A DNA stretch of 64,000 bases, from assembly GCA_965368785.1 (NCBI GenBank), contig CBDUOG010000004.1:6034-70033 (forward strand), in the 5' to 3' direction. Position 1 is the first letter of the stretch, and each line of letters starts with the position of its first letter. The DNA comes from Silanimonas sp965368785. GTDB lineage: Bacteria; Pseudomonadota; Gammaproteobacteria; Xanthomonadales; Xanthomonadaceae. The notes under the pieces are model-generated. The model ran no database searches. It saw only the letters and a list, made by a program, of their open reading frames with translations, and was not told the DNA's origin. Of the stretch, positions 1 to 9,305 are shown in pieces. A program made the position numbers and the translations under genes.

Positions 1-1043
1 TCAAGCTCGCCACCTACTTCCGCGATTCGTTCACGCATCCCGGTCAAGCCATTGCCAAAGACCAATGCCGCGCCCTGACCATTATCGCTAATAGACAACA
101 TTAATCGATCGGCCGACTGCCGGAGCTCAATATCAACCCGGCTCGCCCTGGCATGACGAATGATATTGGTCACCGCTTCACGCACCACAATCGCCAACAT
201 CGTTTCCTGCTTTCCGCTGAGCTCAGTGATTGCCGAGGTTTTTACGTCCAATGAAACGCCGGCACTGAGCAAATTCAAGCGCGCATTGGCTAACTCACTT
301 TGTAACTGTAGCGCCCGAATTCCCGATACCGCCTCGCGCACCTGGGTCAGCGAGCTGCGCGCAATCTCTTCGATTTCTCCGACTTGCTGGCGTGCAGCGA
401 CCAAATCGCGGTCAATCATTTTTCCGGCGAGCTCACTTTTCAAAGCAATTAGCGAAAGCGTATGTCCGAGCAGGTCATGCAAGTCCCGACCGATTCGCTC
501 GCGCTCAGTCATTCGCTCAAGCCGGCGCACTTCATCCTGAGTCAATCTAAGCTCCATATTCTTGCGCAACTCGCGGCGAGCAAAGATTCCGCCAATCAGA
601 AGGCCCGAACCGAGCAGGGCGACGATCATCCAGAACGCGAAATACATATCCAGCCAAAAAAGCTGTAACCCGTAAACCGCCAATAGACCGGCGCCAGCGA
701 TTATGGCGCGCCGGGCGGGCTGGCTGTGCCCGAGAGTGGCCATTGCGTAAATCAGAAATGTATTACCGCCGTAACTTTTCAGGGTCAGGGCAAAGCCAAT
801 GACTGCCATCAACAAGGCGAGAACTAAAGCAACCCGCTCGCCTGATACATAGCTTTGCCAATAGATCGGCAGGAAAACTACAACAGCGGCGAACGTCCAC
901 CACCAAGCGCTGACGTCGAATCGTGGATCGAATACCAGCGGCGCAAACGCAAATAGCAGGTAAACCAGGTTAATCCGGCGCCAAAGCCCCATGGACGCCT
1001 GCTCCCCGGCGGCCGTGTAAGAAATTTCTACTGAATTATGCAA
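1..1043 (-). CDS. DesK/NarL-type sensor histidine kinase (3' end cut by window edge)
   Basis: Membrane sensor kinase of a two-component system. The N-terminal half carries several hydrophobic segments. A HisKA_3 dimerisation box follows, with the phospho-accepting His in RERIGRDLHDLLGHT. The HATPase_c domain shows an N box (REAVTNIIRHA), a G1 box (SISDNGQG) and the G2 region (GNGLTGMRER), where the window ends. About 347 residues are present; only the last few are missing. I chose TTG at 1043 because AGAGG sits just upstream; ATG at 992 is the alternative. This domain layout is that of the DesK family, which partners LuxR/NarL-type regulators; the regulator probably lies left of the window. 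The signal sensed is unknown. The gene diverges from the aminotransferase at 1277. Confidence 0.85.
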   Translation of the reverse strand, partial: MHNSVEISYTAAGEQASMGLWRRINLVYLLFAFAPLVFDPRFDVSAWWWTFAAVVVFLPIYWQSYVSGERVALVLALLMAVIGFALTLKSYGGNTFLIYAMATLGHSQPARRAIIAGAGLLAVYGLQLFWLDMYFAFWMIVALLGSGLLIGGIFARRELRKNMELRLTQDEVRRLERMTERERIGRDLHDLLGHTLSLIALKSELAGKMIDRDLVAARQQVGEIEEIARSSLTQVREAVSGIRALQLQSELANARLNLLSAGVSLDVKTSAITELSGKQETMLAIVVREAVTNIIRHARASRVDIELRQSADRLMLSISDNGQGAALVFGNGLTGMRERIAEVGGEL

Positions 1044-1217
1044 TCTCTACCTCTTCATCAGAATGGGCCCGGAGCATGACTGAAGCAGGCTCCAGTCTGT
1101 CGCAATAGCTGGTGAGAACCGAGTGCCGCGCGTCACCCAAAATACATGACAGACATCACTGGCACGGGGTTCACGCCGCAACATCGCAGTGATAATATGC
1201 CTAAGTTACTCATTTTC

Positions 1218-1260
1218 AAAAGAAACAACGCGCGCGCAAAAGCGCACGCGGGGTTCTTTT
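1218..1260 (+). terminator. Terminator-like hairpin in the leader of the aminotransferase gene
   Basis: A GC-rich stem (CGCGCGCGC, loop AAAA, GCGCACGCG, one C-A mismatch) is extended outward by AAAAGAA pairing with TTCTTTT, and is followed by T-rich sequence. It has the form of a Rho-independent terminator but lies only 17 bp before the start codon at 1277, with the ribosome-binding site CCGGAGG after it. No plus-strand gene ends here, so an attenuator or mRNA-stabilising hairpin is the better reading. Confidence 0.5.
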
Positions 1261-1276
1261 CTTTTCCGGAGGTTGC

Positions 1277-2776
1277 ATGAAATTGATTCAAAAGCTCGCG
1301 CCCTTGCGCGGCCACGGCGGCGATCGTTTAACAGTGGGACTGGACGATCAAACCGTCGAGCGCTTTGCCGCGACTCATCCGGAATTGGTCACTGCGATGG
1401 AATCGGCGCTCGATGTTTACGAGTCGATTAAAATTGAGTTCGCCGATGTCCTCGACCTCAATGAGTCAGAGCAGGTAGCGATTGCGCAAAGCGGCTTCGT
1501 GAATTTTTACCCGGATGACGCGGTGAATCCTTACATCGCTTTAGCTGCCCGCGGCCCGTGGATTATTACCCTCAAAGGCGCTGTGCTGCACGACTCCGGC
1601 GGTTACGGCATGCTTGGATTCGGTCACACCCCTGACAAAGTTCTGGAAGCGATGGCCAAACCGCAGGCAATGGCCAATATCATGACCCCGAGCCTGAGCC
1701 ATTTACGCCTGGTGCGCGCATTACGCCGGGAAATTGGTCACACCCGTGGCAACTGTCCGTATCACAAGTTTCTAGCACTGAACTCAGGCTCTGAGTCCGT
1801 GTCGTTAGCCGGCCGCATTGCGGATGTGAATACTCGAATTCATACCGATGCCGGCGGCCGTCATGCGGGTAAAAAAGTAAAACGCTTAGCGGTTAAAGGC
1901 GCGTTTCACGGTCGTACCGAACTGCCGGCCTTGTATTCGGACTCTTCGCGCAAAGCCTATATGACCCACCTGGCAAGTTATCCGCATCATGCCGATCAAC
2001 TCATCACCATTGAGCCGTACTCCATTGAGGCGGTGCGCAAGGCTTTCGCAGATGCAGATGCCAACGGCTGGTATTTTGAGGCGATGTTCATCGAACCGGT
2101 GATGGGCGAAGGCGACCCGGGCCGTGCATTGCCGGTCGAGTTCTATGCTGAAGCGCGCCGCCTGACCAAAGAGCACGGCACCTTATTGCTGATTGACTCC
2201 ATTCAAGCCGGCCTTCGTGCCCATGGTGTGTTGTCCATCGTTGACTATCCGGGCTTTGAAGGCCAGGAAGCACCTGATATGGAAACCTACTCCAAAGCAC
2301 TCAACGCCGGGCAGTTCCCGCTGTCGATTCTTGCCACCACGGAACACGCCGCAGGCCTTTACCGAAAAGGCATCTATGGCAACACCATGACCGCCAACCC
2401 GCGGGCGATGGACGTGGCTTCAACGGTTCTATCGCAACTGACCGCAGGACTTCGTAACAATATCCGTGATCGTGGCCAGGAGTTCCTCGACAAGCTCAAT
2501 ACACTCAAGTCTGAGATGCCCGGCTCGATCACCAAGGTTCAGGGAACCGGCTTGCTATTCAGCTGCGAGCTCGGCGCTGATTTTAAATGCTTCGGTACCG
2601 GATCAACTGAAGAATATATGCGCCAACACGGACTGGGCGTTATCCACGGCGGCGTAAATTCACTGCGATTCACGCCGAACTTCAACATCACCAGCGCCGA
2701 AGTTGATTTGATTATTAATCAGCTACGCAATGCATTGGCTGACGGCCCACGCCTTAGCAAAGACCAGGCCGCGTAA
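1277..2776 (+). CDS. Class III PLP-dependent aminotransferase
   Basis: Fold-type I, subgroup III aminotransferase, likely cytoplasmic, moving an amino group with pyridoxal phosphate. At 499 residues it is longer than the usual 420-460, with roughly 70 extra N-terminal residues before the fold begins. Visible features are the NSGSES phosphate-binding segment near residue 169, a beta-strand aspartate in LLLIDSIQAGLR (Asp307) for the pyridine nitrogen, and the Schiff-base lysine in ETYSKALNAG (Lys340). The start is ATG with a strong CCGGAGG site 5 bp upstream. The gene is alone, between the divergent sensor kinase and a terminator. The substrate cannot be told from sequence; omega-amino acid or lysine/ornithine type enzymes are possible. 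Confidence 0.85.
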   Translation: MKLIQKLAPLRGHGGDRLTVGLDDQTVERFAATHPELVTAMESALDVYESIKIEFADVLDLNESEQVAIAQSGFVNFYPDDAVNPYIALAARGPWIITLKGAVLHDSGGYGMLGFGHTPDKVLEAMAKPQAMANIMTPSLSHLRLVRALRREIGHTRGNCPYHKFLALNSGSESVSLAGRIADVNTRIHTDAGGRHAGKKVKRLAVKGAFHGRTELPALYSDSSRKAYMTHLASYPHHADQLITIEPYSIEAVRKAFADADANGWYFEAMFIEPVMGEGDPGRALPVEFYAEARRLTKEHGTLLLIDSIQAGLRAHGVLSIVDYPGFEGQEAPDMETYSKALNAGQFPLSILATTEHAAGLYRKGIYGNTMTANPRAMDVASTVLSQLTAGLRNNIRDRGQEFLDKLNTLKSEMPGSITKVQGTGLLFSCELGADFKCFGTGSTEEYMRQHGLGVIHGGVNSLRFTPNFNITSAEVDLIINQLRNALADGPRLSKDQAA

Positions 2777-2791
2777 TCTGCAATTCAGCGC

Positions 2792-2828
2792 AAAACAAAA
2801 AACCCGCCAACTGGCGGGTTTTTTGTTT
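2792..2828. terminator. Bidirectional Rho-independent terminator
   Basis: A stem AACCCGCCA / TGGCGGGTT flanked by an A-run on one side and a T-run on the other. It lies between the convergent ends of the aminotransferase gene (plus) and the pilZ operon (minus) and can serve both. Confidence 0.9.
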
Positions 2829-2844
2829 GCACTTTCATTGTCGA

Positions 2845-3201
2845 TCACATCGTATGAGTGGATTTATCCGAGTCGAGCGTACCGGCTAGACTGGTCTCGA
2901 TCTTGCTCTTGACCGTATCCGCCTCCGGCGTTTCCGAAAACTGCACGCCGATGCCGGCAGTGCGATTGCCTTGAGCTCCCTGAGGAGTGATCCAGATCAC
3001 TTTACCGGCTACCGGCAAGCGATCTTTGTCTTCCATCAACGTGAGCAACAAAAACACTTCGTCGCCCAGTGAATATTTTTTGGTGGTTGGCACAAAAATG
3101 CCGCCACCCTTTACGAAGGGAATATAAGCGCTGTATAGCGCCGCCTTATCTTTGATGGCTAAGGACAAAATGCCCTGTCTTGCGCCTGCAGGACCTACCA
3201 T
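2845..3201 (-). CDS. pilZ: PilZ domain protein, type IV pilus biogenesis
   Basis: A single PilZ domain of 118 residues, at the end of the tmk-holB operon where pilZ sits in Pseudomonas and Xanthomonas. The conserved core KGGGIFVPT...Y.LGDEVFLLLTL and GKVIWITPQG is clear. The N-terminal RxxxR and DxSxxG motifs that bind c-di-GMP are absent, as in the founding P. aeruginosa PilZ, which does not bind c-di-GMP but is needed for pilus assembly. Its ATG overlaps the holB stop by one base (TAATG), so translation is coupled. It implies pilus genes elsewhere in the genome. Confidence 0.88.
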   Translation of the reverse strand: MVGPAGARQGILSLAIKDKAALYSAYIPFVKGGGIFVPTTKKYSLGDEVFLLLTLMEDKDRLPVAGKVIWITPQGAQGNRTAGIGVQFSETPEADTVKSKIETSLAGTLDSDKSTHTM

Positions 3202-4190
3202 TAGTTCACCCTCGTTTGTGTTTTGCTCATTGAGCGCCAGTTTGCCAGCAGTCCAGACAAAATCAAATCATGTCTGAGCGGTACAGGCAACTGTGCGCGC
3301 AAAAGGTTGATCTCGTCAAACCATTGCGCCATTGCCGGAATTTCTGCCTGACTCTTTAACGCCTCGCCGGCCACGCCTTCGGTTAAGCGCGATTTTATCG
3401 TCAGGCTAACCAGATCAGCGGCAAATCGCAGCCTTTGCGCGGTCTGCTCATCGCCCAGCCAAACCTTGGCGACTTCACTTCCGGCTAGCTTGCCTGAAGC
3501 CAATTGGTCCATATCCTTTCGCACCTGCTTCAATGTGCTGAGCCCATCGTTACTGATTAAATCAAAGGCCAAACCCGGATTACCCCGCGCCGCGACCAAT
3601 GCTTCATTCGCCTGTGCCTGTGGAACTTTTAGGCCCAGTAACCAATCCAGCGACTCTTCATTGCCCGGCAGGCGAACGGCCACCTTCTGACAACGGCTGC
3701 GAATGGTTGCCGGCAACTTACCCGGCTCATCACTAACCAAAATAATAAAACGGGCCTCAGAGGGTTCTTCCAGCGTTTTTAATAGTGCGTTGGCCGCTGC
3801 CGTATTCATCGCCTCAGCCGGCTCAATAATTGCTATCTGCGCACCCAATTGCTGCGTGGTCATCGAGAACGTGCGCGAAAGATCACGGATCTGATCGACC
3901 ACAATCATCGAGCTCAGCTTGCCCGTTCGCTCGTTCACCATAAAACTCAAATGAGAGAAATCCGGGTGACTGCCTGCGGCCATCCATTGGCACGACTTAC
4001 ATTGTCCGCACGCAAACTTCGCAGACGCCTTCGAGCACAACAGGCGTGTGGCCAACGCCAGAGCCAGGGCACGCTTTCCTAGCTGCGAGTCACCGTGAAT
4101 TAAAAGCGCATGGGCCAGACGTGATTGTTCGTATGCAGTAATCTGCGCCTGCAAGATGCGCTGCAACCAGGGTTGCTCCAGCTTAATCAT
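3201..4190 (-). CDS. holB: DNA polymerase III, delta prime subunit
   Basis: Clamp-loader subunit that, with delta and the dnaX product, loads the beta clamp. An AAA+ N-terminal half carries a degenerate P-loop (GDSQLGKRALA), a zinc-type cysteine cluster (CSKASAKFACGQCKSC), the NALLKTLEEPS Walker B/sensor region and SRC. A helical C-terminal half follows. I place the start at the ATG that overlaps the tmk stop as ATGA (329 residues), because it gives the family's usual short N-terminus. An ATG 15 bp upstream (4205) would add MVTTK. It lies in the mltG-tmk-holB-pilZ chain with overlapping genes throughout. Confidence 0.93.
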   Translation of the reverse strand: MIKLEQPWLQRILQAQITAYEQSRLAHALLIHGDSQLGKRALALALATRLLCSKASAKFACGQCKSCQWMAAGSHPDFSHLSFMVNERTGKLSSMIVVDQIRDLSRTFSMTTQQLGAQIAIIEPAEAMNTAAANALLKTLEEPSEARFIILVSDEPGKLPATIRSRCQKVAVRLPGNEESLDWLLGLKVPQAQANEALVAARGNPGLAFDLISNDGLSTLKQVRKDMDQLASGKLAGSEVAKVWLGDEQTAQRLRFAADLVSLTIKSRLTEGVAGEALKSQAEIPAMAQWFDEINLLRAQLPVPLRHDLILSGLLANWRSMSKTQTRVN

Positions 4191-4810
4191 CTTTGTCGTA
4201 ACCATTGGTGCAGCGCGCTGGTTACATCGTCTGCAACCCGCTGTGCATCCTGAGTCGCATCAATAAGCACAATCCGATCCGGCTCGTGTGCGGCGCGCTG
4301 TCGATAGACTGAACGGACTCGCTCAAAAAATTCAGCCTGTTCCTGCTCAATTCGATCCAACTCAACTCCGCGACTGCGCGCGCGCGCCAAGCCCGTATCT
4401 ACATCGACGTCTAAATAAAAAGTCAGATCCGGCCGGATACCTGCAAACTGTCGCTCCATCTCAGCAACCAAGCCCATTTCCACACCACGCCCGCCGCCTT
4501 GATAAGCAAAGCTGGCATCGGTAAACCGGTCGGATATGACACAGGCGCCACGGGTCAGCGCCGGCTTTATCAACTCGCTAACGAGCTGCTGACGCGATGC
4601 AAACATTAAAAGCAGCTCCGTTTTTGCATTCAAACTAAACTGCGGATCCAACAAGAGTTTTCTGATCGACTCACCGACGGTTGTACCACCCGGCTCGCGG
4701 GTTTGCACTACTTCGAAACCCAGCGCTTCGAGTAAATTACGAATCGCGACAGCCACCGTGGACTTACCGGCACCCTCACCACCCTCAATGCTGATAAATA
4801 TCCCGCTCAC
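4187..4810 (-). CDS. tmk: Thymidylate kinase
   Basis: Phosphorylates dTMP to dTDP with ATP, essential for DNA synthesis. The 207-residue protein shows the P-loop EGGEGAGKST, the REPGGT nucleotide-binding motif, and the DRFTDASFAYQGGGRG segment that holds the DR pair and the dTMP-binding region. It starts with GTG, which overlaps the mltG stop as GTGA; its own stop overlaps the holB start as ATGA. This four-base overlap chain suggests co-translation of mltG, tmk and holB. Confidence 0.96.
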   Translation of the reverse strand: MSGIFISIEGGEGAGKSTVAVAIRNLLEALGFEVVQTREPGGTTVGESIRKLLLDPQFSLNAKTELLLMFASRQQLVSELIKPALTRGACVISDRFTDASFAYQGGGRGVEMGLVAEMERQFAGIRPDLTFYLDVDVDTGLARARSRGVELDRIEQEQAEFFERVRSVYRQRAAHEPDRIVLIDATQDAQRVADDVTSALHQWLRQR

Positions 4811-5841
4811 TTCGCTCTGCGCCTTTTCTGATACACATCTACCGCCGCATTATGCTCACGCAAAGTGGCTGAAAACACATGGCTACCATCGCCGCGTGCA
4901 ACGAAAAACAATTCGTCACCATCCGCCGGATTGGCCGCCGCCATTAATGCAGCTCTGCCCGGCATTGCGATTGGCCCGGGTGGCAACCCGAAGCGTGTAT
5001 AGGTGTTGTATGGCGTATCTGTGAGTAAGTCTTTCTTGCGTATATTCCCCTTATAGGCATCACCCATACCGTAAATTACGGTGGGGTCGGTCTGAAGCTT
5101 CATGCCCAGCTCCAGACGCCGACTGAATACACCGGCGATCATCGGTCGCTCATCAGGCTGACCGGTTTCCCGTTCGATAATGGAAGCCAGCGTCAGCAGT
5201 TCCTCGGGCGACTCGATCGGAATACCCTCGCGCCGACTGTTCCAGGCCGTCTCCAGGGCTGCGTCCATGGATAACATCGCACGCTTGAGCAGATCTAAGT
5301 CCGTCGTTCCACCGGTGAAGTGATAGGTCTCCGGTAAAAAACGGCCTTCCGGATGTACGCCATCGCGACCCAATGCGGTCATCACTTGTGCGTCGCTCAT
5401 ATCGTCAATCTGGTGGACTAATTCAGTATTGGCACGCAGTGCGGCACGCAGTTGAATATAACTCCAGCCTTCTACAAGAGTGAATTTGTATTGAATTACC
5501 TTTCCTTCGTGCAGCTTCAGTAGCAAAAGCCGCGGAGTTAGTCCGTTACCAATCGTGTAGTCCCCTACTTGCAGTTTCGAACTGACTCCCATCTCCCGCG
5601 CCAGCAGCTTCCACTCAAGATCGTGACCCTGGGCAACGCCCAGAGTGCGCAGCTCAGCCAGAACGTGGCTGAACGCATCACCACTGCGCACCGAAAGCAC
5701 GCGCTCCGACTCGGCAATCGCAATGGGTGCGTCGGCGAACTGCTGATAGCGATGATACAAATAAGCGCTGCTCAATAACGCCGCCAACAGCGTCAGCCAT
5801 ATCAGCCATTGCGATCCTGATTTTTTCTTTCTCTTTGCCAA
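4807..5841 (-). CDS. mltG: Endolytic murein transglycosylase MltG
   Basis: Inner-membrane enzyme that cleaves nascent peptidoglycan strands and helps set glycan length. A basic N-terminus (KRKKK) and one membrane helix (about residues 11-30) are followed by a LysM-like region and the YceG catalytic domain. The catalytic glutamate is in LLTLASIIERETG (Glu223), followed by LQTDPTVIYG and YNTY. 344 residues is normal. The start is TTG with GAGG 5 bases upstream; there is no nearby ATG. It sits 8 bp after pabC. Confidence 0.93.
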   Translation of the reverse strand: MAKRKKKSGSQWLIWLTLLAALLSSAYLYHRYQQFADAPIAIAESERVLSVRSGDAFSHVLAELRTLGVAQGHDLEWKLLAREMGVSSKLQVGDYTIGNGLTPRLLLLKLHEGKVIQYKFTLVEGWSYIQLRAALRANTELVHQIDDMSDAQVMTALGRDGVHPEGRFLPETYHFTGGTTDLDLLKRAMLSMDAALETAWNSRREGIPIESPEELLTLASIIERETGQPDERPMIAGVFSRRLELGMKLQTDPTVIYGMGDAYKGNIRKKDLLTDTPYNTYTRFGLPPGPIAMPGRAALMAAANPADGDELFFVARGDGSHVFSATLREHNAAVDVYQKRRRAK

Positions 5842-5849
5842 GACAACCT

Positions 5850-6659
5850 CTACTTCGAAAACATCGGATTTGCCGATTCAAACTGAGCAATCAATTTATC
5901 CAACAACGGCGAACTCTGAAAGCGAGTATCGGCGATTCGTGCAACCGGCAGGATACCCCGCGCAGCGTTACAAAGAAAAACAGATCGACTGCCCAATAGC
6001 TCGGAAACCGCTACTGACGCACATTCAGCGATCAGTGATTGATCCAATAACCATCCACGGCACACACCGGCAATACCGGCCCCCACAATCCGCGGCGTAT
6101 ACCAGCGACCCTGTTGTTCAAAAACCACGTTGGCTGCTGTTGCGCAAACAACTGAACCGGAATGGTCACGGCAGATGCCTTCGTCGGCGGCCTGCCGCTG
6201 AACTTCCTGGCGCAACAGCACCTGTTCTAAGCGATTTAAGTGTTTGATTCCGGCTAAAGCCGGAACATGGCCAAGAAATTGTTTGCACACAACCAGATTC
6301 AGTGGCGCAGGCTGTCTGGGCGGCACCGGGTATAAGGCAAGGACCCAAACGCTCGGAGCATTCGGATCACTGCTGTATCCTCGGGTCGATCCGCCCCGGA
6401 TCAGACTCAGCTTCAGCAGACCTTGCTCTATTCCGTGCACCATGTGCGCCAATTCAGACTTAATGGCTATCAGATGATCGGCGTTAATCTGCAGCCGTTC
6501 AGCACCCTGTTGAAGACGCGCTAAATGCGCCGGCAACCAGGGGATTTCTCCCCGGTACACGCGCATCGTTTCAAATAATCCATCGCCATAGGCGAGACCC
6601 CGGTTGGCAGGATCAATCTGATCAACGCGCTGATCGCCAAGAAAAATTCGTGTGGTCAT
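5850..6659 (-). CDS. pabC: Aminodeoxychorismate lyase
   Basis: Fold-type IV PLP enzyme that converts 4-amino-4-deoxychorismate to p-aminobenzoate and pyruvate for folate. The 269 residues show the family hallmarks: LAYGDGLFETM near the N-terminus, the Schiff-base lysine in GIKHLNRLEQVL, the DEG motif and a CATAANVVF strand equivalent to the usual TxxNxF segment. Its ATG overlaps the stop of pabB as ATGA, so the two steps from chorismate to p-aminobenzoate are translationally coupled. Confidence 0.92.
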   Translation of the reverse strand: MTTRIFLGDQRVDQIDPANRGLAYGDGLFETMRVYRGEIPWLPAHLARLQQGAERLQINADHLIAIKSELAHMVHGIEQGLLKLSLIRGGSTRGYSSDPNAPSVWVLALYPVPPRQPAPLNLVVCKQFLGHVPALAGIKHLNRLEQVLLRQEVQRQAADEGICRDHSGSVVCATAANVVFEQQGRWYTPRIVGAGIAGVCRGWLLDQSLIAECASVAVSELLGSRSVFLCNAARGILPVARIADTRFQSSPLLDKLIAQFESANPMFSK

Positions 6660-8011
6660 TGCATGACTCCAATCGCACGCAACAAACCTTTCGCCTTGGC
6701 TCGCGTCTCTTGCAACTCAAGTTCCGGTACGGAATCAATAACAATACCGGCACCCGCGCGAAACTCCAGTTTCCTGCCCTGCACACAAAAACTACGAATC
6801 AGAATATTCAGATCTAAATCGCCGTCACTATTGATATAGCCCATCGCTCCGGTATACGCCTTTCTGGGCTCGTCTTCGAGTTCGGCAATGATCTGCATAC
6901 ACCGATGTTTCGGGCAGCCGGTAATCGTGCCTCCGGGAAAAGTCGCAGCGATCGCCTGACCGGGAGTAATCTCGTCGCGCAGTTCAGCAGTCACATTCGA
7001 AACAATATGATGCACGTGGGCGTACGATTCAATACTCATCAGCTCATCAACGTGCACGCTGCCAGCCTTGGCCACACGACCCAGATCATTGCGCTCCAAA
7101 TCGATCAACATAACGTGCTCTGCACGTTCCTTAACATGACCGATCAACTCGCTAATACGCGCTTGCTCATCGTCACCCGGAACGCGAGGTCGCGTGCCGG
7201 CAATCGGCCGGGTGTCGATGCGGCGACCGCGAACCGAAATTAAACGCTCCGGCGAAGAGCTACACACGGAGTAGTGCGCCTGAGTGAATAATCCGGAAAA
7301 CGGTGCCGGATTCGCCGTTCGCAAGGCCTGATAAAGCGCGAAGGCATCAAAATCGCCCTTTAATTGAGCGCTCCACAGCCGCGATAAATTGACTTGAAAT
7401 ACATCGCCGGCACCTAAGTAATCCAGTATCTGATTGACGCCATCTGTAAATTGATCCGCGGGCGCCTCGGTCAACTGATCGACCTGCGCCGCTGGCCAGA
7501 CTTGCTCGGTTTGGGTCTGCAGCGACTGCACGTCCTGGGCAATCGAATCGAGCAGGTCGGCATGCCCCTGTTCGGCGATGGCCAAAGTCTCGCCGGAAAC
7601 GCGGTCAACCAATATCGCTGCCGGGCTTCGAAACGCAAAGGCTATGGGAAAGTCGGGATCGGTTTTCAAGCGTAAGCTGGGTTCGATCTGCGCCGCTACT
7701 TCGTAACTGAGGAACATTCCCCAGCCTCCGCGAAACGGATAATGCTGGTCGTGCCAGGGCCGGCGCTGCTCTGCCCACTGCGTATCAAATGCGGACAAAA
7801 AACTGCCTTGGCATTCCACGCCCGATTCACGGCGGGTGATGCCGTCGCTACCGAGCTGCAAAGTCGGGCCATGATGCAGCAGAAGCATATTCCAGCGTGC
7901 ACGCGGCGAGCCCTCCGCAATCGACTCAAGCAGCATCGGATACCGCTGCGCAAAGCGGCGCTGCAGGTAGAGCAAACACAGTCCTGCCGGCAGCGCGCGA
8001 ATTAATGCCAT
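6656..8011 (-). CDS. pabB: Aminodeoxychorismate synthase component I
   Basis: Chorismate-utilising enzyme (TrpE/PabB family) that aminates chorismate at C4, normally with a PabA glutaminase. The 451 residues contain FQVNLSRLW, SSPERL, GTRPR, LIDLERNDLGR, FPGGTITGCPK and GAGIVIDS, all typical. The motif reads RPIAGTRPR; E. coli PabB has lysine where this has alanine, so motif alone does not separate it from anthranilate synthase. Tight coupling to pabC decides for PabB. The gene follows fabF by 13 bp; no PabA is in the window. Confidence 0.9.
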   Translation of the reverse strand: MALIRALPAGLCLLYLQRRFAQRYPMLLESIAEGSPRARWNMLLLHHGPTLQLGSDGITRRESGVECQGSFLSAFDTQWAEQRRPWHDQHYPFRGGWGMFLSYEVAAQIEPSLRLKTDPDFPIAFAFRSPAAILVDRVSGETLAIAEQGHADLLDSIAQDVQSLQTQTEQVWPAAQVDQLTEAPADQFTDGVNQILDYLGAGDVFQVNLSRLWSAQLKGDFDAFALYQALRTANPAPFSGLFTQAHYSVCSSSPERLISVRGRRIDTRPIAGTRPRVPGDDEQARISELIGHVKERAEHVMLIDLERNDLGRVAKAGSVHVDELMSIESYAHVHHIVSNVTAELRDEITPGQAIAATFPGGTITGCPKHRCMQIIAELEDEPRKAYTGAMGYINSDGDLDLNILIRSFCVQGRKLEFRAGAGIVIDSVPELELQETRAKAKGLLRAIGVMQ

Positions 8012-8024
8012 ATTAGAAAATTAC

Positions 8025-9263
8025 TCAGACCTTCCTGAATACCAGTGAGGCATTAGTACCACCGAAACCAAAACCATTGGACAGTGTGATATTCAGCTTC
8101 GCATCGCGCGCGGTGTTCGGTACATAGTCCAAATCACAGCCCTCACTGGCCTCGGCCAGATTAATTGTCGGCGGCACAAAGTTATGGTGCATGCCCAGCA
8201 GGGTAAACACCGCTTCGACACCACCGGCCGCACCAAGCAAATGCCCAGTCATCGATTTGGTAGAACTGACCATCAACTTCGCGGCGTGTTCACCGAATGC
8301 GCGCTTAATCGCATGGGTTTCGGCCAAGTCGCCCAACGGGGTCGAAGTACCATGCGCATTTAAATAATCGACGTCCGCCATCTGCGCGCCGGCATCTTCG
8401 ACCGCGAGCCGCATACAGCGCGCCGGTCCTTCACCAGTCTCGCTCGGCGCGGTCATGTGATACGCATCGGATGTTGATCCGAATCCAGCCAGCTCGGCAT
8501 AAATTTTTGCACCGCGTTTTCTAGCGTGCTCATATTCTTCCAGAATCAGAACACCGGCACCGTCACCGATGACAAATCCGTCACGATCTTTGTCCCAGGG
8601 TCGGCTCGCAGCCTGAGGATCATCATTGCGCGTTGACAAGGCGCGCATTGAATTAAAACCAGCCACAGAAGTCGGCGTGCAGCCATGTTCAGTGCCACCG
8701 GCGACCATGACATCGGCATCGCCGTATTGAATCATGCGCATCGCCATACCAATACTGTGATTAGATGAGGCGCAGGCAGAAACGCAGGCAAAATTGGGTC
8801 CCTTGATTCCCTTGAGCAGGGTCAATTGACCAGTAATCATATTGATAATGGTGCTGGGCACGTAGAACGGCGACACTTTGCGCGGGCCACCCTCATGCAA
8901 GTCGACCGCAGTGTCCTCGATTCCACGAATACCGCCGATACCTGATCCGATCAGGGCGCCGATACGCCCGGCATTGGATTCATCAATCTGCAACCCGGAG
9001 TCATCGATTGCCGCAAAAGCGGCGGCCAATCCGTAATGGATAAACGTCGCCATTTTCTTTACATCTTTGGGTGGCAGAAACGACTTTGGATCAAAGTCAC
9101 GCACTTCGCCAGCAAACTTAGTGGTGTATTCGCTGGGGTCAAAATGACTAATGGGGCCAATGCCCGACCGACCATTGCGCAGGCTATCAAGCACTGCAGC
9201 CAACGAGTTTCCGATCGGTGAGACGATACCCATACCGGTGATAACAACTCGACGCTTACTCAT
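8025..9263 (-). CDS. fabF: 3-oxoacyl-ACP synthase II (KAS II)
   Basis: Condenses malonyl-ACP with growing acyl-ACP. The 412-residue thiolase fold has the Cys-His-His triad: nucleophile in CVSACASSNHS (Cys164), NAHGTSTPLGD and STKSMTGHLLGAAGG. The C-terminal FGFGGTNASLVF is the typical end. It follows acpP after a hairpin that may lower its expression relative to acpP, the usual arrangement in gammaproteobacteria, and it is followed by pabB. Confidence 0.97.
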   Translation of the reverse strand: MSKRRVVITGMGIVSPIGNSLAAVLDSLRNGRSGIGPISHFDPSEYTTKFAGEVRDFDPKSFLPPKDVKKMATFIHYGLAAAFAAIDDSGLQIDESNAGRIGALIGSGIGGIRGIEDTAVDLHEGGPRKVSPFYVPSTIINMITGQLTLLKGIKGPNFACVSACASSNHSIGMAMRMIQYGDADVMVAGGTEHGCTPTSVAGFNSMRALSTRNDDPQAASRPWDKDRDGFVIGDGAGVLILEEYEHARKRGAKIYAELAGFGSTSDAYHMTAPSETGEGPARCMRLAVEDAGAQMADVDYLNAHGTSTPLGDLAETHAIKRAFGEHAAKLMVSSTKSMTGHLLGAAGGVEAVFTLLGMHHNFVPPTINLAEASEGCDLDYVPNTARDAKLNITLSNGFGFGGTNASLVFRKV

Positions 9264-9305
9264 ACGATCTTCCCGAAAAGTGACAAATTTCGATTAAATC
9301 CCGCC

